64,000 bases of DNA from OLB7 sp966250335 (GTDB taxonomy: Bacteria > Bacteroidota > Ignavibacteria > OLB7): positions 38,575-102,574 of the forward strand of contig CBINGZ010000015.1 of NCBI GenBank assembly GCA_966250335.1, given 5' to 3'. Within the stretch, counting starts at the first letter, position 1, and every line of letters starts with the position of its first letter. Both the position numbers and the translations under genes were made by a program. Positions 58,308 to 64,000 of the stretch are shown here, piece after piece. Below the pieces are notes generated by a model. That model made no database searches and was not told the origin of the DNA. It saw only the letters and a list, made by a program, of their open reading frames with translations.

Positions 58308-59810
58308 ATGGACCACGCACACATCGACAAGCCTCTCTGTAACTGCGGAGTCGTGGGTGTATACAATCACCCGCAGGCCGCGGTCATCACATACTATGCC
58401 CTGCATGCGCTTCAGCATCGGGGACAGGAATCGGCCGGGATCGTGGCATCGCGCCCGAGCCGCAGCCGCCCGGGACGCAGATCGTTCGCGACGCACAAGG
58501 ATCATGGCCTGGTTCTCGACATCTTCAAGGACGAGAACATCCTGATGGAGACATTGCGCGGCGACGCGTCGATCGGACACAACAGGTACTCGACAACCGG
58601 CTCGAACGTCAAGCGCGCCAACATCCAGCCCTTCTTCGTTCAGTACCATCACGGGAATCTGGCCCTGGCGCACAACGGCAACCTGACCAACACCCGGACG
58701 CTCCGCCGCACGCTGAGCAACGACGGAGTGCTCTTCCAGACGACGACCGACTCGGAGATCATTCTCCATCTGATCGCCAGAAGCACCGAAGATACTACCG
58801 TTCTCCGAATCCGGGACGCTCTCCGCCAGGTCCGCGGCGCCTATTCGCTGACGATTCTGACGGAGGACGGCCTGATCGCCGCCCGCGACCCGCACGGCTT
58901 CCGTCCCCTCTGCATCGGGAAGCTCGGCGACAGCTACGTGGTCGCCAGCGAAACCTGCGCGCTCGATATCATCTCGGCCGAGTATGTCCGCGAGGTCAAC
59001 CCGAACGAGATCGTCGTGATCAACGACAAGACGGTGGCGACCGGTGAGATGGGCTCCTATCTGATCGACGACGTCACCCCGCGCCCGGCGCACTGCATCT
59101 TCGAGTACGTCTACTTCTCCCGTCCCGACAGCAAGATCTTCGGCCACTCGGTCGACAAGGTCAGACGGAAGCTGGGGAAGCGTCTGGCGGAAGACTCCGG
59201 CGTCATGGCGAACCCGCCCGGCGGCAAGGTCGTCGTGATCAACGTCCCCGACTCCTCCAACACCGCGACGCTCGGATTCCAGCGGATCAACCAGACGACC
59301 CACGGCCAGGATACCCGCTACGAGATCGGCCTGATCCGGAGCCACTACGTCGGCCGTACCTTCATCTCGCCGGGACAGTCGAACCGGGAGATGAAGGTGA
59401 AGACGAAGTTCAACGTTGTTCGAGGGGTGCTTGAGGGACAGCAGGTGGTGGTCGTGGATGATTCGATCGTCCGCGGAACGACCTCCAAGGCGCTGGTCAA
59501 TCTGATCAAGGAGGCGAACCCGCGCGAGGTGCATCTCAGAATCAGCTCCCCCCCCATCACGCACCCCTGCAAGTACGGGATGGATTTCCCCTCCAAGGAG
59601 GAGCTGATCGCCAACTCCTACAAGCTCAACATCGAGGCGATCAGGGATTCGCTCGATGTCGATTCCCTCTGCTACCTCTCCACCGAGGCGCTGCTCGACT
59701 CGGTGCCGCACGACAACGGCGAGGGATACTGCACGGCCTGCTTCACCGGCAACTATCCGGTCGAGATAGATTCGGAGGCGGGGAAGCTCGATCTCGAGGA
59801 GATCGGATAA
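58308..59810 (+). CDS. purF: Amidophosphoribosyltransferase
   Basis: A 500-residue enzyme of the first step of purine synthesis: it moves ammonia from glutamine to phosphoribosyl pyrophosphate. The mature N-terminal nucleophile is the second Cys of CNCGVVGVYNH, which follows a short propeptide (MDHAHIDKPLCN). The PRPP-binding loop is VVVVDDSIVRGTTSKALV. Cys residues at AHCIFEYVYFSRPDS, THPCKYGMD and YCTACFTGNYP match the Bacillus-type subclass that holds a [4Fe-4S] cluster sensitive to oxygen. The ATG at 58308 is chosen over a TTG at 58299. It is followed 3 bases later by the LysE-type gene. Confidence 0.95.
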   Translation: MDHAHIDKPLCNCGVVGVYNHPQAAVITYYALHALQHRGQESAGIVASRPSRSRPGRRSFATHKDHGLVLDIFKDENILMETLRGDASIGHNRYSTTGSNVKRANIQPFFVQYHHGNLALAHNGNLTNTRTLRRTLSNDGVLFQTTTDSEIILHLIARSTEDTTVLRIRDALRQVRGAYSLTILTEDGLIAARDPHGFRPLCIGKLGDSYVVASETCALDIISAEYVREVNPNEIVVINDKTVATGEMGSYLIDDVTPRPAHCIFEYVYFSRPDSKIFGHSVDKVRRKLGKRLAEDSGVMANPPGGKVVVINVPDSSNTATLGFQRINQTTHGQDTRYEIGLIRSHYVGRTFISPGQSNREMKVKTKFNVVRGVLEGQQVVVVDDSIVRGTTSKALVNLIKEANPREVHLRISSPPITHPCKYGMDFPSKEELIANSYKLNIEAIRDSLDVDSLCYLSTEALLDSVPHDNGEGYCTACFTGNYPVEIDSEAGKLDLEEIG

Positions 59811-59813
59811 CCT

Positions 59814-60524
59814 ATGATCACAGCGCTCGCCCTCGGGATCGTCGCCGGGTTCGTCTTGTCGATCGCTCCCGGGCCGATCGCTATCGCCGCCATCAAGAAC
59901 GTTCTGCACGGACAGAACCGCGCCGGCCTGCTGATAGCGGTCGGCGCGGCCGTTATGGATATGATCTTCGCGATGATGGCGGCGTTCGCCTCCTCCGCCA
60001 TCGTCCTTACCCTGGTCGACTTCGTGCAGGGGCACGCCTGGCTGAGGCTGCTGCTGCAGGTCGCATGTATCGCAATCCTGGTCTTCATGGGGTTGCGCTA
60101 CCTGAAGTCCGGCACGGCGTCGATCGCCGACAGCAGCACCAAGGAGAAGGAACAGGAGCAGCGGGCGAAGAAACTCGGACTCTCCTCCCCTTTCTTCATC
60201 GGGGTTCTTCTGGCTCTGATGAACCTGGCGACGCCGACCTTTCTCCCCTCGCTGATCGGCGTGATGAGCTATCTCCGCACGAACCCGTTCACCAGCAGGT
60301 TCGCCGGACTGGGGTTCTGGGATAACGTGATGATCGCCGTGGGGTTCGGAATGGGAGCGTTCCTCTGGTTCCTGCTGATCATGCAGCTTCTGCTGAAGTA
60401 TAGATCACGGCTGCCGGCCAACTTCATCACCCATATCTATCGCTTCGCGGGATATGCCTTCCTCTTCTTCGCGGTCCTGCTGGTCTACAACGTGCTGACG
60501 TCGGTGAACTGGAGCGCGCTGTAG
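59814..60524 (+). CDS. LysE/RhtB-family transporter
   Basis: A 236-residue inner membrane protein with six predicted helices. The start IVAGFVLSIAPGPIAIAAIK holds the PGP motif typical of the LysE/RhtB export family, with LVFMGLRYLKSG after the third helix. A charged cytoplasmic loop (STKEKEQEQRAKKLG) divides it in two. These exporters move amino acids or their analogues out of the cell; the substrate here is unknown. It starts 3 bases after purF, so it is almost certainly in its operon, although no metabolic link is obvious. Confidence 0.85.
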   Translation: MITALALGIVAGFVLSIAPGPIAIAAIKNVLHGQNRAGLLIAVGAAVMDMIFAMMAAFASSAIVLTLVDFVQGHAWLRLLLQVACIAILVFMGLRYLKSGTASIADSSTKEKEQEQRAKKLGLSSPFFIGVLLALMNLATPTFLPSLIGVMSYLRTNPFTSRFAGLGFWDNVMIAVGFGMGAFLWFLLIMQLLLKYRSRLPANFITHIYRFAGYAFLFFAVLLVYNVLTSVNWSAL

Positions 60525-60525
60525 A

Positions 60526-61395
60526 TCACGCCCTGCGTACGTCGAGCGATATATCGAGCGCCGGAGCCGAGTGGGTCAGGGCGCCGATGCTGATATACTG
60601 GACGCCGGTTTCCGCCACCTCACGGACGTTCTCCAGATTGATCCCTCCGGAGGCCTCGGTCTCCACCCGGTTGTCGACCAGGACGACGGCGTCGCGCATC
60701 ACCTCGATCGGGAAGTTGTCAAACATGATCCGGGTGACTCCCTCGCAGCTCAACGCCTCGCTCACTTCGGCCAGGTTCTTCGTCTCCACGATGATCGGGA
60801 TGTTCTGCTGGTTGCGGTCGGTCAGATAGCGGCGGGTCGCAAGGACCGCGTTGGCGATGGTGCCGCGCGCCGCGATATGATTATCCTTGATCATCACCAC
60901 GTCGAAGAGCCCCATTCTGTGGTTCGTGCCGCCGCCGACCACGACGGAATATTTGTCGAGCATCCTCCATCCGGGGATCGTCTTTCTGGTATCGAGGATC
61001 GTCGATCCCGTCCCCTCGATCGCCTCCACGAACTTTCGGGTGAGGGTCGCCACCCCCGACATCCGCTGAAGGAAGTTGAGAGCGACCCGCTCGGCGGTGA
61101 GGATGCTGCCGGCCATCCCCCGAAGGTGTCCCAGGATCTCCCCCGGCTCCACGATCGTCCCCTCGGTCACCGTCCATTCGCATGAGAGCGAACGATCGAC
61201 CTCGCCGAAGACGAGCCCGGCGACCACGGTCCCGGCGACCACGCCGTGCGACTTGGCCATGACGACGGCATGACCCAGCTCGTCGGAGCCGAGAAGCGCC
61301 TCGCTGGTCAGATCTCCCGTTCCGACATCCTCGATCAGAGCGATCTGCACGAGCCTGAGGATGGAATTATCGATAAGCGCAGCGTTGACAGGCAT
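60526..61395 (-). CDS. nadC: Nicotinate-nucleotide pyrophosphorylase (carboxylating)
   Basis: A 289-residue quinolinate phosphoribosyltransferase, which makes nicotinate mononucleotide from quinolinate and PRPP for NAD synthesis. Family signatures are ALIEDVGTGDLTS (about 18-30), ERVALNFLQRMSGVAT, then ILDTRKTIPGWRMLDKYSVV, GGGTNHRMGLFDVVMIKDNH and VETEASGGINLENV. The ATG at 61395 gives the normal length; codons upstream to 61590 lie over an inverted repeat and match nothing. NadA and NadB are not in the window. It is convergent with the LysE-type gene, one base apart. Confidence 0.95.
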   Translation of the reverse strand: MPVNAALIDNSILRLVQIALIEDVGTGDLTSEALLGSDELGHAVVMAKSHGVVAGTVVAGLVFGEVDRSLSCEWTVTEGTIVEPGEILGHLRGMAGSILTAERVALNFLQRMSGVATLTRKFVEAIEGTGSTILDTRKTIPGWRMLDKYSVVVGGGTNHRMGLFDVVMIKDNHIAARGTIANAVLATRRYLTDRNQQNIPIIVETKNLAEVSEALSCEGVTRIMFDNFPIEVMRDAVVLVDNRVETEASGGINLENVREVAETGVQYISIGALTHSAPALDISLDVRRA

Positions 61396-61456
61396 ATAAA
61401 GACTCGTTTGTCGATAGAACAGGATATATCGTACGGCCCCTTCTCTCCTGTTGACT

Positions 61457-61503
61457 CGCTTCAGGCGCCGACGTTCCAAACCGGACCATCGGCGCCTGAA
61501 GCG
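61457..61503. repeat. Perfect 15-bp inverted repeat upstream of nadC
   Basis: CGCTTCAGGCGCCGA (61457-61471) and TCGGCGCCTGAAGCG (61489-61503) flank 17 bases. It lies 62 bases upstream of the nadC start and 170 bases before the secreted-protein gene, so it may be an operator for either. Confidence 0.75.
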
Positions 61504-61673
61504 GTGCCGTTCCCTACGAAATTGGACAACATAGAGCGAAAATTCGAGGTTCCAATGGTACCGGAGGGTTACAAGAAGGATGATTTGCACATTTGCTTCA
61601 ATACGTCATCTTTGTAAACGATCCCGACCCGGGCACGTCGTATCGTTCGTGCCTGTTTCGTTCCTTCGATCAC

Positions 61674-63209
61674 ATGAACATGGATGACCGCATGATCCTG
61701 GTACCCTCACGGTGCTTCCAGCTTCTCGTTTCGCTTTTTCTTCTTCTGCCGGTCGGCGCGCTCGCCCAGATCAATCGGTATGCCGTAGTCCTCCCCTCGC
61801 TCGTCACATCAGGCGAGTATGCGGGGGATCGCGATATATCGATTGCGAGCTTCTTCGGCGACGGACGCCTGGAGACCCTTCCGGAAAGCCCCAGGCTGGT
61901 CTGCGGCCAGACCTACAAGGAGTTCGACCCGGTGACGACCGCTGATGGATTCGGCGGGTTGTTTCTTCTCTACTCCATCGAGCATAACGACCCGGCGCAT
62001 CAGGGAGACCGTGATATCGTGATGCGGCGCCTCGACCGGAACTTCAACGATATGCTGGGGGATTCGGCCCGTCCGCTGGTGCCGGTGGCCCAGTCGAAAT
62101 ATCGCGAGTCGAACCCGATCCCCGTGCCGCTCCCGGACGGATCGCTGCTGGTGGTGTACGAGCTGGACGACGTGAACGCCGGCGACACCGGCAATGTGGA
62201 TGTGGCGGCGGTCAGAGTGGCAAGAGACGGCTCGCTGGTCTGGAACGCGGGGGCATGGGTCGCGAACTCCGGCTACCGTGAACGGATAGCGGGCGCCGTG
62301 GCCGACGGGAGAGGGGGCGCGATCGTCGTGCTGGAGGTCGTCACCTCCCGCGAAGGGGCTATCCCCAACAGCGACATCGTGGCGGTCCATATCGACGGAC
62401 AGGGGAAAACCGGCTGGCAGTCGACCGCGAAGCCGGTCGCCATCGGCGCCAGCCGCCATATCGAGAGAAATCCCGCCGTCGTCTCCGACGGGTACGGCGG
62501 ACTCTACGTGGCGTACGAGGTGGAGTACACCTCGGGTGAACGGACCGGCGACATCGACATCCTTGCCCAGCATCTCTCCTCCGTCGGCATGCGCGAATGG
62601 ACCAACGAGGAGATGCCCCCGATCGTCAGTTCCGACAGCCGCGCGCGGGAACATCACCCGATACTCGCGTACGACAACACCAGCCTGACCGTGGCGTTTC
62701 TTGTCGATTTCATGGGGGACAGCTCACGGGTGATCGGTGTGCAGCGGATGGACCTGCTCGGGAAGGCCGTCTGGAACAACGGCACGAACGCTCTCCTCCT
62801 CTCGGCCGAACATGGGCTGCCGGAACGACCGCTGATGATCTCCGACCACTTGGGCGGGGTCTATCTGCTGGCGGAGTCGCGCGACTCCTCCGGAATCGAG
62901 CGCGATATCTACGGCCAGCGGATCACCGCCGACGGCGTGGAGCAATGGGGAGAAGGGGCGGCGCTGGTCCCCCTCTTCGACACACCGGACCTTGAACGCG
63001 ACCCGGCGATCGTCGTGGAGGCGACCGGAGATATCGTCGTGACCGCCGTGCGCGACACATTCGACGCAACCAACAGGAAGGTGAGCACGGTGATCGCACA
63101 GAAGTTCGGGCACGACGGGGCACACCGATGGCTCGATCTGAATCCCCCCCTGATCGTGGCGAAGACCGACGCGATCCTCTCGCGACCCCTTCTTCTCGTG
63201 ACGCCGTAG
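61674..63209 (+). CDS. Secreted repeat protein, probably a beta-propeller
   Basis: About 511 residues. A signal peptide (FQLLVSLFLLLPVGALAQ) is followed by about six repeats of some 75 residues. The repeat core is DGxGGLxVxYE followed by GDxDIxxQxL and a Trp: examples are ADGFGGLFLLYSIEHND, SDGYGGLYVAYEVEYTS and SDHLGGVYLLAESRDSS. This is the pattern of beta-propeller proteins; I do not recognise the family. It has no T9SS sorting domain, so it may be periplasmic or released. ATGs at 61674 and 61680 are both possible; codons further upstream encode no signal peptide features. Confidence 0.75.
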   Translation: MNMDDRMILVPSRCFQLLVSLFLLLPVGALAQINRYAVVLPSLVTSGEYAGDRDISIASFFGDGRLETLPESPRLVCGQTYKEFDPVTTADGFGGLFLLYSIEHNDPAHQGDRDIVMRRLDRNFNDMLGDSARPLVPVAQSKYRESNPIPVPLPDGSLLVVYELDDVNAGDTGNVDVAAVRVARDGSLVWNAGAWVANSGYRERIAGAVADGRGGAIVVLEVVTSREGAIPNSDIVAVHIDGQGKTGWQSTAKPVAIGASRHIERNPAVVSDGYGGLYVAYEVEYTSGERTGDIDILAQHLSSVGMREWTNEEMPPIVSSDSRAREHHPILAYDNTSLTVAFLVDFMGDSSRVIGVQRMDLLGKAVWNNGTNALLLSAEHGLPERPLMISDHLGGVYLLAESRDSSGIERDIYGQRITADGVEQWGEGAALVPLFDTPDLERDPAIVVEATGDIVVTAVRDTFDATNRKVSTVIAQKFGHDGAHRWLDLNPPLIVAKTDAILSRPLLLVTP

Positions 63210-63257
63210 CACGATACGTTTCGGCCGGGTGAAGCATCCCTCCTACCATATACAACA

Positions 63258-63285
63258 AGAGCCGCGATCGAATGACCGCGGCTCT
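63258..63285. terminator. Terminator hairpin between the secreted-protein gene and ruvB
   Basis: AGAGCCGCG (63258-63266) pairs with CGCGGCTCT (63277-63285). On the minus strand TGTTGTATATGG follows, so it may serve ruvB as well as the plus-strand gene. Confidence 0.7.
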
Positions 63286-63342
63286 GTCCCCAGGTATAAG
63301 GAGGAGACACCCGTCGGGCGCTCCGTTGCTATCACATTGTCG

Positions 63343-64000
63343 TCAGATCTCGAGCGTCTGCTGGATCACCGTTTTGTCGTCGAACCCGAAATGTCTGTAG
63401 GCAAGGGAGGTCGCCTCACGTCCGCGCGGGGTACGCTGCAGGAACCCCTCCTGAATCAGATAAGGCTCGTACACCTCCTCGATCGTCCCCGGCTCCTCGC
63501 CGACGGCCACGGCCAGCGTGTTGAGACCGACGGGACCGCCGCCGAACTTCTCGATGATCGCCATCATGATCCGCTTGTCCATGTCGTCGAACCCGTGCTG
63601 ATCCACCTCCAGCGCCGTGAGCGCCAGCGAGGCGATCGATTCGGTGATGACCCCGTCCCCGCGCACGTCGGCGAAGTCGCGCGTGCGGCGGAGGAGCCTG
63701 TTGGCGATACGTGGGGTGCCGCGCGCCCGGCGGGCGATCTCGATCGCTCCCTCATCCTCGATCGGAATGTTGAGGATGCCGGCGGATCGCATCACGACCG
63801 AAAAGAGATCCTTCACGGTGTAGTAGTCGAGCCTGCTGATGATCCCGAACCGGCTCCGCAACGGAGCCGTCAGCAGTCCTTGGCGCGTCGTGGCCCCCAC
63901 CAGGGTGAAGTTCGGCAGGGTGAGAGGAACCGAGCGCGCGCTGGGACCTGTGCCGATCATGATGTCGATACGATAATCCTCCATCGCCGAATAGAGGAAC
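63343..64000 (-). CDS. ruvB: Holliday junction helicase RuvB, C-terminal part
   Basis: The frame runs past the window edge: the codons before MEDYRIDIMIG read FLYSA, which continues the family's usual FLYPAMEDFRIDI. Visible parts are VPLTLPNFTLVGATTRQGLL (sensor 1 and arginine-finger region: TAPLRSRFGI), the GTPRIANRLLRRTRDFADVR sensor 2 stretch and the winged helix with IEEVYEPYLIQEGFLQRTPR. The Walker A part is missing because it lies outside. RuvB pumps DNA through the RuvAB complex during branch migration. The end of the gene is complete, ending in QTLEI. Confidence 0.96.
   Translation of the reverse strand, partial: FLYSAMEDYRIDIMIGTGPSARSVPLTLPNFTLVGATTRQGLLTAPLRSRFGIISRLDYYTVKDLFSVVMRSAGILNIPIEDEGAIEIARRARGTPRIANRLLRRTRDFADVRGDGVITESIASLALTALEVDQHGFDDMDKRIMMAIIEKFGGGPVGLNTLAVAVGEEPGTIEEVYEPYLIQEGFLQRTPRGREATSLAYRHFGFDDKTVIQQTLEI

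Noticed and set aside
1..64000. CRISPR arrays, tRNA and rRNA genes
   Set aside because: No regularly spaced repeat series and no tRNA arm signals were found in any intergenic stretch examined.

Overview
The window comes from a GC-rich Gram-negative bacterium of the Bacteroidota/Chlorobiota side of the FCB group, plausibly a Kapaibacteria- or Ignavibacteria-like lineage. The reasons are four proteins ending in a type IX secretion (T9SS) C-terminal sorting domain, a PorT-like barrel, very long choice-of-anchor-D (ASH) proteins, lipid A synthesis (LpxK) and a System I cytochrome c maturation cluster. The lineage is inferred from gene content; no rRNA gene is present. Coding density is high, with several 1-4 base overlaps between neighbouring genes.

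Layout: 1-8.3 kb is housekeeping: the end of a class IV aminotransferase, two paralogous class I glutamine amidotransferases either side of lpxK, a small HD hydrolase, recN, an acyl-CoA synthetase and a MeaB GTPase. 8.4-14.3 kb (minus) is a two-gene envelope module: a giant propeller/ASH/T9SS protein, then an OmpA-family protein. 14.6-17.2 kb holds a VOC/DUF1338-like protein, an FAD-linked 2-hydroxyacid dehydrogenase and a MOSC protein. 17.3-20.6 kb has repeats, a small unknown gene, a rare Mgm101/Rad52-like annealase and DnaB. 21.3-31.0 kb has a CorA/ZntB transporter, then a minus-strand series: DUF4331 (T9SS), a TPR lipoprotein, a STAND-type ATPase with a C-terminal HTH-like tail, a SnoaL-like protein, an NAD(P)-binding SDR, an ECF sigma factor and a ChrR-like cupin anti-sigma factor.

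31.4-38.0 kb (plus) is a second copy of the propeller/ASH/T9SS plus OmpA module. 38-45 kb has a DHH phosphoesterase, a PorT-like barrel, threonine aldolase, ComB and FtsK. 45-48.4 kb is a palindrome-rich spacer, a rifampicin-monooxygenase-like flavoprotein, a degenerate metallo-beta-lactamase-fold protein and a Fur regulator. 48.5-55.9 kb is a respiratory block: ccmF, two CcmE-like genes, ccmD (44 codons), ccmC with an extra periplasmic domain, ccmB, and a T9SS-sorted multihaem cytochrome with eight haem motifs, two of them non-standard. 56.8-64 kb holds a DUF1328 membrane protein, a glycosyltransferase, purF, a LysE exporter, nadC, a secreted propeller-like protein and the 3' end of ruvB.

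The points most worth a second look are the duplicated giant-protein/OmpA module, the cytochrome maturation variant beside the unusual octahaem cytochrome, the Mgm101-like annealase/DnaB island, and a dispersed inverted-repeat family at four loci.
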